Assembly: GCF_001866645.1 (NCBI RefSeq)
Contig: NZ_MLYP01000043.1
Location: 62,001-126,000, forward strand
Length of the DNA stretch: 64,000 nt
DNA from: Streptomyces colonosanans
GTDB taxonomy: Bacteria; Actinomycetota; Actinomycetes; Streptomycetales; Streptomycetaceae
Direction of reading: 5' to 3'
The number at the start of each line of letters is the position of its first letter. The stretch's first letter is position 1. The notes under the pieces are model-generated. The model searched no databases. It was not told the DNA's origin and saw nothing but the letters and a program-made list of their open reading frames with translations. The position numbers and the translations under genes are program-made. Positions 53,251-61,166 of this stretch are shown here, piece by piece.

Positions 53251-53889
53251 TCAGCGGCTGCCCGTGAGGCGGGCGAAGACCACCACGTTCCCCTGGTAGC
53301 CCGTGGCCTTCGAGTAGCCGCCGCCGCAGGTGATCACGCGCAGCTCGGGGTGTTGCGCCGCTCCGTACACCTTGTTGTCGGGGAAGTCGCTCGCCTCGTA
53401 CGCCTCGACCGCGTACACCGTGAAGAGGGCGGTCGAGCCGTCGCGGCGGTCCACCTCGATCGTGCTGCCCTTCGTCAGTGCGCCGAGGTCGTAGAAGACG
53501 GCCGGGCCCCGGGCGTTGTCGACGTGCCCGGCGATGATCGCCGTGCCGGTGTCGCCGGGGGTGATGCCGTCCTCGTACCAGCCGGCGAGGTTCTTCCGCT
53601 TGACGGGCGGGGCCTCGAGGCCGCCGGTCCTGGTCAGGCCCAGGCCCATCAGAGGGGCGTCCACACGTATCGAGGGTATGCGTATGCGGTCGGGCCGCGA
53701 GCGCGGCAGCGCGGCTGCGGCGGACTGTTCGCGGTCGGCGTCCGAGGACGCCTGCGCGGCCGATGGCTGCGGTGGTGCGTTGCTCGCGGTGGCGCTGTGC
53801 AGCAGCCACGCACCACCGAAGAGGGCTATCGCCGTGGCGGAGGCTATGGCGGCGTTGCCGACCCCTCCGGAACTCCCGGACCTGCGCAT
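53251..53889 (-). CDS. class F sortase
   Basis: 212 residues. N-terminal membrane anchor (AAIASATAIALFGGAWLL), a variable linker, then the sortase barrel with RIRIPSIRVDAPLMGLGL, catalytic His in IIAGHVDN and catalytic Cys in LRVITCGGGYS. It acts outside the membrane. An AAGGAGGTC site precedes the ATG. The gene upstream on the same strand encodes a secreted protein with a C-terminal membrane helix, a likely partner. Confidence 0.9.
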   Translation of the reverse strand: MRRSGSSGGVGNAAIASATAIALFGGAWLLHSATASNAPPQPSAAQASSDADREQSAAAALPRSRPDRIRIPSIRVDAPLMGLGLTRTGGLEAPPVKRKNLAGWYEDGITPGDTGTAIIAGHVDNARGPAVFYDLGALTKGSTIEVDRRDGSTALFTVYAVEAYEASDFPDNKVYGAAQHPELRVITCGGGYSKATGYQGNVVVFARLTGSR

Positions 53890-54002
53890 ATGGACCTCCT
53901 TCGTGGACACGGCGTCCCGTGCCCCCTCCGGGCCGCGAGGGGCATCGGACCCGGAGAGGGAGGGGACGGCGGTACCGGCGGACGGACAGCGGAGGGTGTC
54001 CG

Positions 54003-54524
54003 TCAGATCCTGTCGCCTCTCGCACGGCGATGCAGGAGCCAGGTACCGCCCGCGGCGGCGACGGCGAGGGCCGCCACTCCTGCCGCGGTCTGCACGGGGT
54101 CGGGGCCGAGTGCGCCGCCGACCCCCGTCTTCACACTTCCCTGCGGACCCGTCCGGTCCGTGGTCGCGGTCAGGGTGACCGTCAGGTCGCCGGTCACGGT
54201 CGCGTGCCGGCCTCCGAAGCACGTCGCGACGATCTCGTACGTCCCCGGCTGTGCGCTCGGCGGCACCCTGAACCGCCCGGTAACGTCCAGCTCGCGCGTG
54301 CTGGGCGCGAGCATGAAAGTGCCGGCACCGACCGCGGTGGCATCGCCCGACGCGGAGCCGCCCGCGCCGCACGCCGCCGTGTTCACGGTGACCTGGGTCC
54401 CCGGCACGACGCTGGAGGGGGCGACCTCCAGACTCCCGGCGCCCTCGCCGTACGCGGGCACGGCCACCAGGCCCGCGGCCACGGTGAGCGCGGTACCGGT
54501 CAGCAGGCGGGCCGTACGTCGCAT
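54003..54524 (-). CDS. secreted protein with C-terminal membrane helix, sortase partner
   Basis: 173 residues. Signal peptide (LLTGTALTVAAGLVAVPAYG), Ig-like or cohesin-like beta domain (LEVAPSSVVPGTQVTV; GTYEIVATCFGGRHATVTGDLTV), then Gly-rich VKTGVGG, a hydrophobic helix (TAAGVAALAVAAAGGTWLL) and basic RRARGDRI. No standard LPxTG is present; VKTG could be a degenerate sorting signal. Lies 113 bases upstream of the class F sortase gene on the same strand. GGAGGAG precedes the ATG. Confidence 0.82.
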   Translation of the reverse strand: MRRTARLLTGTALTVAAGLVAVPAYGEGAGSLEVAPSSVVPGTQVTVNTAACGAGGSASGDATAVGAGTFMLAPSTRELDVTGRFRVPPSAQPGTYEIVATCFGGRHATVTGDLTVTLTATTDRTGPQGSVKTGVGGALGPDPVQTAAGVAALAVAAAGGTWLLHRRARGDRI

Positions 54525-54881
54525 CGTGGTGCTCCTCCGAGGGGGCACGGCCCGCGGCACCCCCAATGTGCCGCTGCGTCGGTCGTACCCCTGCCCTTTC
54601 GAGGTAAAGGGAACTCGGCCGTACCCGCTCGCTGACGGTACGTCAGGAAGGGGGTGAACGAGTGCCGATGACCTGGGCCGAGGGGGGTGCGGGGCGGCGT
54701 TCCGGCAGGTCAACGACGTACGGGCGGTGAGCTGCGGCCGGAAGCCCGATGGGGGCGGGGGGTGGCGGTGAAAGGGTGAATCGGGGGTTGGTGCGCAGGG
54801 GCGCCCGGTCCCGTCCGGCCTCGAGCATGGTCGAGGCGTCGGGCTGTTCCGCATGGACACCGCCACCGGGAGAAGACCGCG

Positions 54882-55040
54882 TCAGTCCGCGAGGGCCTCC
54901 GTCACCGCCCGGTGGCCCACCGCGGCCAGTACCGGATTCGTCTCCCGGTAGTAGTGCTCGGCCGTCAGGCCGAAGCACAGGGCCCAGCCCCGTCCCCGCG
55001 CCCAGGCGGTGTCGCGGCGGCAGTCGGGCGTCCGTGTCGC
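54882..55040 (-). pseudogene. 3' remnant of a phosphotransferase-type gene
   Basis: On the minus strand, the frame ending TGA at 54882 reads AWARGRGWALCFGLTAEHYY and goes on RETNPVLAAVGHRAVTEALAD. This is, as I recall, the C-terminal end of streptomycete aminoglycoside-phosphotransferase-family proteins. About 40 codons remain; no catalytic loop or start is nearby. The rest of the 54525-55106 gap shows no gene. Confidence 0.5.
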
Positions 55041-55093
55041 TCGTGCGGGCGACGGCCCCGTGTGCCCCCACCGGGCGTCCCGGCCGTCGCGCC

Positions 55094-55106
55094 TAGGGTC
55101 CCCGCC
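55094..55106 (+). promoter_or_regulatory. -10 element of a leaderless promoter
   Basis: TAGGGT (55094-55099), seven bases before ATG 55107; no Shine-Dalgarno. Confidence 0.45.
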
Positions 55107-55988
55107 ATGACCGATAGCGACATCACCCGGCGGCGTGCGCTCGCGCTGGGCGGCGCCGCGGCCGGTGCCGTCCTGGGACTCGGAATCGCCTCCTGCACCT
55201 CCTCGGACCGCGGCTCCCGCGCGTCGGGGCAGAACGACACGTCGAACGCCGTCCCGGACGCCGAACTGTGCATGCTCAACCCGAGTACCACCGAGGGGCC
55301 GTACTACCTGGAGGGCGCGCTCTTCCGCAGGGACATCACCGAGGGCAAGAAGGGCGTTGCGCTCACGGTACGGCTGACCGTGCGCAACCAGCGCCGTGCC
55401 TGCGCACCCCTGAAGGGCGCATTCGTCGAGATCTGGCAGCCCGACGCCTGGGGCTACTTCTCCGGCTACACGGCCCTGCCCCCGGGCGGCACGGTGCCCC
55501 CCGCCGACGCGGACACCAGTGGTGCGAGCCCCGGGACATATCTGCGCGGCTTCCAGAGGACCGGCGCCGACGGCGTCGCCGAGTTCAGGACGATCTTCCC
55601 CGGCTGGTACCGGTCACGCGCCCCCCACATCTACGTCAAGGTGCACACCGGCGGCAGGAAGGCCGGTCATACCTACGAGGCCGGCAGGGTCAACTGGACC
55701 GGGCAGCTCTTCTTCGATGACCGGTACACCGACGCGGTGTACGCGAAGGCCCCGTACACCGAACACATCGGGACGGGCGCGCGGCTCGCGCAGGACAGGG
55801 TGTATCACGGTGGCGGCGAGAGGGACGGCCTGATGCACGTCACCGGGAACGCCGACCGGGGGTTCGTCGCGACGCTGACCGTCGGGATCGACCGCACGAG
55901 GGAGAACGCGGGGGCGGAAGTGGACGGCGAGAGCCCTGCGCGGCCGAGTTCCGCGCCGCCGAGCGCCCCGTCACCGGGTCACCGCTAG
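55107..55988 (+). CDS. Tat-exported lipoprotein, intradiol dioxygenase fold
   Basis: 293 residues. The N-terminus has a twin-arginine signal (ITRRRALALGG) with a lipobox (GIASC), so it is folded and possibly metal-loaded before export and then lipid-anchored. The core is an intradiol ring-cleavage dioxygenase domain: TTEGPYYLEGALFRRDI, FVEIWQPDAWGYFSGY with a Tyr iron ligand, GWYRSRAPHIYVKVH with Tyr, Arg and His ligands. A Pro/Ser tail follows. Extracellular members are known from actinobacteria; natural substrate unknown. Confidence 0.87.
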   Translation: MTDSDITRRRALALGGAAAGAVLGLGIASCTSSDRGSRASGQNDTSNAVPDAELCMLNPSTTEGPYYLEGALFRRDITEGKKGVALTVRLTVRNQRRACAPLKGAFVEIWQPDAWGYFSGYTALPPGGTVPPADADTSGASPGTYLRGFQRTGADGVAEFRTIFPGWYRSRAPHIYVKVHTGGRKAGHTYEAGRVNWTGQLFFDDRYTDAVYAKAPYTEHIGTGARLAQDRVYHGGGERDGLMHVTGNADRGFVATLTVGIDRTRENAGAEVDGESPARPSSAPPSAPSPGHR

Positions 55989-56033
55989 GCGAGTTCCGCG
56001 CCGCCCCGCGGCGCCTCGACCGCTGCCGGACGT

Positions 56034-57503
56034 CTACTGCCGCGACAGCGAGCGGGTGATGCCCGCCGCGATCGTCGTCGCCAGGACCCAGCCGGTGGCG
56101 ATCAGCAGGTACGACAGCCACTGGAATCCGCCGCGTGGCGCGAATGCCCCCTCCTGCCCGAAGTCGATGATCGGCAGGAGCAGGTCGAGAGTGTAGAAGA
56201 GCGGGTTGAAACCGGGCGCCTCGGAGGGCTTCAGCGCGGGCGGGTGCTGCAGGGCGAAGGCGAGCGTGCCGGTACACAACAGCAACAACAGCCAGAGCGC
56301 GGCACGCATCGGGCGGAAGCCGTAGCCGACCGCCGCGTCCTGCACATGGCCCCACAGCCGGGCGTAGGCCGGCAGCGTGCGGCGGTGTCGGCGGAGCTTG
56401 GCCAGTTGGACGGTGCGTGCCGCGCCCTCGTCGCCCGCCGTGCGGTACGCCGCGGTCAACTGCTCGTACGGGTAAGGCTGATAGCCGTCGGCCTCGCGTT
56501 CCAGCAGCGGGAGGCGCTGCTCGGCGGGGAGGTGCGGGGCCAGTACGCGGTAGCTCAGCCCGTCGATCCGGACCTGCCGGGGCCAGAACTCCGGCGGGAC
56601 GTGCAGCAGGTCCAGTTGGGTGCGGCGCAGGTTCACGGCGCCCTCGACGGGTGCGGCCTCGCGCAGCCACAGTTCGCCGATGACGCAACTGCTGGCGCGC
56701 AGGGCTTGTCCGGTCGGGTGGGACAGGTGGGCGTAGGTGAAAACGAGTTGGCCCGGAATCCGGGAGCCGCTCAGGTTGACCCGGCCCTGGGCCCGTAGCC
56801 CTTTGGCGAGCAGGTCTGTGCCAAGCGTCAGAGTCTCGGCCTCAAGGGCCGTGTCGCCAGGGGTGTGCAGCCGCGCGTCGTTGAGGTTGACCTGCCCGCC
56901 GACGGTGGCCCCCTTCAGCCGGACCTGACCGTGGGCGATCAGCCCGACGGCCCATACGTCCGTGCCCACCTCGGCGTGGTTGAGCTGGAGGACGGGCTCC
57001 TCGGCGGCCTCGTCGGGGCTGCCGAGCCGCGCTTTGTTGACGAAGACCGCGCCGGAGAGCTTCGCGCCCGCGAGCCGTACCGGACCCGAGATACGGCAGC
57101 ACGTGAGCCGCAGTGTCCCCTCGACGCGGAGCGTTCCCGCGGTGAGTCCCGGGAGGACCGAGTCGGTCAGGACGAGCGCGGGGATCCGCGCCCCGTACAG
57201 GTTCGGGGCCTTCTCGAAGTGGCAGGCCCGAAGGCGGACGGGGTGTTCGATCGTCCCGTACATCAGATGGAGCGTCCCGGTGATGCGCGCGCCCCACATC
57301 TTCAGTCCGGCGATCTCGCCGCCTTGGGCGGGCCCGTCGAGCAGCAGTGCCCGCAGCACCTTGGCCCGGACGGTCCGCTCGGGGCCCCAGGACGCGCCCG
57401 CCGCGGGGTCCTCGTCGCGACCTTCGCGGAAGTCGACTGCTGCACCGAGCGGGAAGGCCTCCCAGACGCGGCGTTCGGCGGGGGTCAGGTCAGTGATCTC
57501 CAC
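56034..57503 (-). CDS. membrane protein with pentapeptide-like beta-solenoid
   Basis: 489 residues. After an N-terminal helical stretch (TPAERRVWEAFPLGAAVDF), residues 60-300 consist of repeated short strands (IAGLKMWGARITGTLHL; GLIAHGQVRLKGATVGGQVNLNDARL; LRAQGRVNLSGSRIPGQLVF) forming a right-handed solenoid like pentapeptide or bactofilin-type folds. Two hydrophobic segments near the end (AALWLLLLLCTGTLAFAL; WLSYLLIATGWVLATTIAAG) anchor it. Some databases call such proteins membrane-associated oxidoreductases, but no redox motif is visible. GTG 57503 lies two bases after the upstream YdcF stop. Confidence 0.8.
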   Translation of the reverse strand: MEITDLTPAERRVWEAFPLGAAVDFREGRDEDPAAGASWGPERTVRAKVLRALLLDGPAQGGEIAGLKMWGARITGTLHLMYGTIEHPVRLRACHFEKAPNLYGARIPALVLTDSVLPGLTAGTLRVEGTLRLTCCRISGPVRLAGAKLSGAVFVNKARLGSPDEAAEEPVLQLNHAEVGTDVWAVGLIAHGQVRLKGATVGGQVNLNDARLHTPGDTALEAETLTLGTDLLAKGLRAQGRVNLSGSRIPGQLVFTYAHLSHPTGQALRASSCVIGELWLREAAPVEGAVNLRRTQLDLLHVPPEFWPRQVRIDGLSYRVLAPHLPAEQRLPLLEREADGYQPYPYEQLTAAYRTAGDEGAARTVQLAKLRRHRRTLPAYARLWGHVQDAAVGYGFRPMRAALWLLLLLCTGTLAFALQHPPALKPSEAPGFNPLFYTLDLLLPIIDFGQEGAFAPRGGFQWLSYLLIATGWVLATTIAAGITRSLSRQ

Positions 57504-57505
57504 GG

Positions 57506-58201
57506 TCAGCCCCGCCCCGCCGTCAGCGCCTTCGCGACGCCCTGCTCCTTCGGGCCGAGGAACGTCGGATCCGGCTGGAACAGTGCCTCCAGGGCCGCCT
57601 TGCCCGCCGCGAAGACCTCCCGCGCGCCGCCGTAGTACCAGGTCGCGTCGTGCTTGGCGTCGACACCCACGCCGTACGAGGTCACGCCCGCCGCCTGGCA
57701 CAGGGCGACCGCACGCCGGACATGGAAGCCCTGAGTGATCAGCACCGCCCGGTCGACGCCGAAGATCTTCTTCGCGCGGACGCAGGAGTCCCAGGTGTCG
57801 AAACCCGCGTAGTCGCTGACGATCCGCCCGTCGGGCACGCCGTGCCTGGTCAGGTAGGCGCGCATCGCGTCCGGCTCGTCGTAGTCCTTGCGGCTGTTGT
57901 CGCCGGTGACGAGGACGACCTCGATACGGCCCGCCCGGTACAGCCGCGCCGCCGCGTCCAGCCGGTGGGCGAGGTACGGGGACGGCTCGCCGTTCCACAG
58001 GCCGGCGCCGAAGACGACGGCGACCTCGGTGCGGGGCGCGTCCGCGGTCGTGCGGAGCCGGTCGCCCGTCGCCAGGAACAGCCACGTCGCCGGCAGCAGC
58101 GCCAGCACGCACAGGAGCATCAGCAGTTGTACGGCCTTGCGCTGCCCGGCACGTGTGCGCGGCAGGCGCGGTCTGCGGATCGTCAGGCGCAGCAGGCCCA
58201 T
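57506..58201 (-). CDS. SanA/YdcF-family membrane protein
   Basis: 231 residues. One N-terminal transmembrane helix (LLMLLCVLALLPATWLFLATG), then the DUF218 domain: EVAVVFGAGLWNGEPSPYLAHRL, VVLVTGDNSRKDYDEPDAM, and AVLITQGFHVRRAVALC. SanA-type proteins affect envelope permeability and vancomycin tolerance in enterics. ATG 58201 chosen; ATG 58210 possible. Coupled to the solenoid gene downstream. Confidence 0.9.
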   Translation of the reverse strand: MGLLRLTIRRPRLPRTRAGQRKAVQLLMLLCVLALLPATWLFLATGDRLRTTADAPRTEVAVVFGAGLWNGEPSPYLAHRLDAAARLYRAGRIEVVLVTGDNSRKDYDEPDAMRAYLTRHGVPDGRIVSDYAGFDTWDSCVRAKKIFGVDRAVLITQGFHVRRAVALCQAAGVTSYGVGVDAKHDATWYYGGAREVFAAGKAALEALFQPDPTFLGPKEQGVAKALTAGRG

Positions 58202-58339
58202 CGAACACATCCCCCAAGGATCGGTGGCTACGCCAGTGAGGACGTGTCGGACCGTGATCCGGTTCACGCGGCGCACGAGGGGCGTGCGGGACGCTCGCCG
58301 GATACGGTCGCCCACATCCCGATCCTCCCCGGCTGCGAT

Positions 58340-58351
58340 TACTGTCGGGTC
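58340..58351 (+). promoter_or_regulatory. -10 element of a leaderless promoter for dgt
   Basis: TACTGT (58340-58345), six bases before ATG 58352; no Shine-Dalgarno. Confidence 0.45.
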
Positions 58352-59707
58352 ATGGACGGGACTGCACCGAAGGCCCACGAGACCCCCGCACGGTACGAGA
58401 GCGGCTGGGCGGGCGGCCCGGCGTACGACGCGGCGGACGTCGAGCGCTGGGCGCCGGAGCCCGACAAGCGCCCGGGCCGCACCGCCTTCGAGCGGGACCG
58501 CGCGCGGGTGCTGCACTCGGCCGCGCTCCGCCGCCTGGCGGGCAAGACCCAGGTCGTCACCCCGGGCACCCGCAGCCAGGCCCAGGCCTGGGACGCCACC
58601 CCCCGCACCCGGCTCACCCATTCGCTGGAGTGCGCCCAGGTCGGCCGCGAGCTGGGCGCCGCCCTCGGCTGCGACCCCGACCTCGTCGAGGCCGCCTGTC
58701 TCTCCCACGACCTCGGCCACCCGCCCTTCGGGCACAACGGCGAACAGGCGCTGAACGAGTTCGCGGAGGACTGCGGCGGCTTCGAGGGCAACGCCCAGTC
58801 CCTGCGCCTGCTCGCCCGCATCGAGCCGAAACGGTTCGTCCGCAGCGCGGCGACGGGGAAGCTCGTCAGCGTGGGCCTGAACCTGACGCGCGCCGTCCTG
58901 GACGCCGCCACCAAGTACCCCTGGCCGCGTGGCGCCCACCCCAGCGACCCCAAGTCCCCGAAGTTCGGCGTCTACGAGGACGACCGGCCGGTCTTCGACT
59001 GGGCCCGCATGGGCGCTCCCGGCCGGCGCACCTGCTTCGAGGCCCAGGTCATGGACTGGGCCGACGACGTGGCGTACTCGGTGCACGACGTGGAGGACGG
59101 CCTGCACGCGGGCCACATCGACCCGGGCTGGCTGCACGCCGAGCCCGAGCGGCAGGCGGTCTTCGCCGTCGCCGTCGGGCGGTACGTGCCGGCGGACACC
59201 GACCCCGACGAACTCGCCGAGGCCCTCGACCGGCTGCTCGCCCAGGAGTGGTGGCCGCACGGGTACGACGGCTCGGCGGTCGCCCAGTCCCGCCTCAAGG
59301 ACGCCACCAGCCAGCTCATCGGCCGCTTCTGCCTGGCAGCGGAGGGCGCGACCCGGGCGGCGTACGGCAGCGGCCGCCTCACCCGGTACGCGGCCGAACT
59401 CGTCGTACCGCGCAGCACCCGCATGGAGTGCGCGGTCCTCAAGGCGGTCGCCGACCGGTATGTGATGCAGCGCGCCGAGCAGGAGCGGCTGCGCGCCGAC
59501 CAGCGCGTCGTGGTCGCCGAGCTGGCCGAGGCACTCACCGGCCGTGCACCCGACGGCCTCGATCCGCAGTTCCGGGCACTGTTCCAGGAGGCGGGCGACG
59601 ACCGCGCCCGCAAACGGGTGATCGTCGACCAGATCGCCTCGCTCACGGACGCCTCGGCACGCTCCCTGCACGCGCGACTGACGGGGGCGCCTGTGACCTG
59701 GACGTGA
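58352..59707 (+). CDS. dgt: dGTPase-like dNTP triphosphohydrolase
   Basis: 451 residues of the HD superfamily. LRRLAGKTQVV, TRLTHSLECAQVGREL (first His) and LSHDLGHPPFGHNGE (HD pair and further His) form the metal site; VMDWADDVAYSVHDVEDG carries the last Asp. It removes triphosphate from dNTPs, mainly dGTP, controlling nucleotide pools. The gene is usually just before dnaG in actinobacteria, as here with one gene between. Confidence 0.93.
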   Translation: MDGTAPKAHETPARYESGWAGGPAYDAADVERWAPEPDKRPGRTAFERDRARVLHSAALRRLAGKTQVVTPGTRSQAQAWDATPRTRLTHSLECAQVGRELGAALGCDPDLVEAACLSHDLGHPPFGHNGEQALNEFAEDCGGFEGNAQSLRLLARIEPKRFVRSAATGKLVSVGLNLTRAVLDAATKYPWPRGAHPSDPKSPKFGVYEDDRPVFDWARMGAPGRRTCFEAQVMDWADDVAYSVHDVEDGLHAGHIDPGWLHAEPERQAVFAVAVGRYVPADTDPDELAEALDRLLAQEWWPHGYDGSAVAQSRLKDATSQLIGRFCLAAEGATRAAYGSGRLTRYAAELVVPRSTRMECAVLKAVADRYVMQRAEQERLRADQRVVVAELAEALTGRAPDGLDPQFRALFQEAGDDRARKRVIVDQIASLTDASARSLHARLTGAPVTWT

Positions 59708-59799
59708 CCGAGCGTGGCCTGATCGGGCCACCCCTCTTCCCGCATCACGCTCCGTGCGGGACGCTCGCATGGGGCGACATCCTCACGAGGAGGCATCAA

Positions 59800-61065
59800 G
59801 TGGTCGACGCGGATCAGACGTTCGTCATCGTGGGAGGAGGTCTGGCCGGTGCCAAGGCGGCCGAGACGCTCCGTGCGGAGGGCTTCACCGGCCGCGTGAT
59901 CTTGATCTGCGACGAACGCGACCACCCCTATGAGCGGCCTCCCCTCTCCAAGGGCTATCTGCTCGGCAAGGAGGAGCGCGACAGCGTCTTCGTGCACGAG
60001 CCCGCCTGGTACGCGCGCCACGACGTCGAACTGCACCTCGGCCAGACCGTGGTCGCCGTCGACCGCGCCGCGAAGACGGTCCGATACGGCGACGACGGGA
60101 CGCTCGTCCACTACGACAAGCTGCTGTTCGCCACCGGCGCCGAACCCCGGCGCCTGGACATCCCGGGCACGGGCCTCGCAGGCGTCCACCATCTGCGCCG
60201 CCTCGCCCACGCCGAGCGCCTCAAGGGCGTCCTGACCGCGCTCGGCCGGGACAACGGCCACCTGGTGATCGCGGGTGCCGGCTGGATCGGCCTGGAGGTC
60301 GCCGCGGCGGCCCGCATGTACGGCGCGGAGGTCACCGTCGTCGAGCCCGAACCGACCCCGCTGCACGGAGCCCTCGGCCCCGAGCTGGGCAACCTCTTCG
60401 CCGAACTGCACCGCGAACACGGCGTCCGCTTCCGCTTCGGGGCCCGGCTGACCGAGATCGTCGGCCAGGACGGCATGGTGCTGGCCGCCCGCACCGACGA
60501 CGGCGAGGAGCATCCCGCGCACGCCGTGCTCGCCGCGATCGGTGCGGCGCCACGGGTCGGCCTCGCGGAGGCCGCCGGGCTGGAACTGGCCGACCGTGCG
60601 CACGGGGGCGGCATCGCGGTGGACGCGCGGCTGCGCACCTCCGACCCCGATATCTACGCGGCCGGCGACGTGGCGTCCTTCCCCCTTGACCTGTTCGGCA
60701 CCCGGCTGCGCGTGGAGCACTGGGCGAACGCGCTGAACGGCGGCCCGGCGGCCGCCCGTTCGATGCTCGGGCACGACGTGATCTACGACCGGGTGCCGTA
60801 CTTCTTCTCGGACCAGTACGACGTGGGGATGGAGTACTCGGGGTGGGCGCCGCCCGGGTCGTACGACGAGGTGGTGATCCGGGGCGACGTCGGCAAGCGG
60901 CACTTCATCGCGTTCTGGCTGAAGGAGGGGAGGGTGCTGGCCGGGATGAACATGAATGTGTGGGACGTCACAGAGCACATTCAGTCCCTGATCAGGGCGA
61001 GGGCGGTGGTGGACCCGGAGGCGCTCGCGGACCCGGGGGTACCGCTTCAGACGCTGTCCGCCTAG
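59800..61065 (+). CDS. FAD/NAD(P)-dependent ferredoxin-reductase-type protein
   Basis: 421 residues. FAD motif FVIVGGGLAGAKAAETLR at the N-terminus, RPPLSKGYL, second dinucleotide motif LVIAGAGWIGLEVAAAARMYGAEVTVVE near residue 155, and YAAGDVASFP for FAD. The C-terminal domain is the reductase type that supplies electrons to ferredoxins and P450 or dioxygenase systems (RubB/ThcD-like). GTG 59800 is preceded by GAGGAGG. No ferredoxin or P450 is adjacent. Confidence 0.92.
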   Translation: MVDADQTFVIVGGGLAGAKAAETLRAEGFTGRVILICDERDHPYERPPLSKGYLLGKEERDSVFVHEPAWYARHDVELHLGQTVVAVDRAAKTVRYGDDGTLVHYDKLLFATGAEPRRLDIPGTGLAGVHHLRRLAHAERLKGVLTALGRDNGHLVIAGAGWIGLEVAAAARMYGAEVTVVEPEPTPLHGALGPELGNLFAELHREHGVRFRFGARLTEIVGQDGMVLAARTDDGEEHPAHAVLAAIGAAPRVGLAEAAGLELADRAHGGGIAVDARLRTSDPDIYAAGDVASFPLDLFGTRLRVEHWANALNGGPAAARSMLGHDVIYDRVPYFFSDQYDVGMEYSGWAPPGSYDEVVIRGDVGKRHFIAFWLKEGRVLAGMNMNVWDVTEHIQSLIRARAVVDPEALADPGVPLQTLSA

Positions 61066-61154
61066 GCGTCCGCGGGGTGCCCGTGGCCTGTCGCGCGGCT
61101 CCCCGCGCCCCTTCCGGGCGCCCCACGAGCCCCATGGCTGCCCGCGCTCCCCCG

Positions 61155-61166
61155 TAGAATCTCCTC
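61155..61166 (+). promoter_or_regulatory. -10 element of a leaderless promoter for dnaG
   Basis: TAGAAT (61155-61160) is six bases from the GTG at 61167; no Shine-Dalgarno sequence is seen. Confidence 0.5.
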
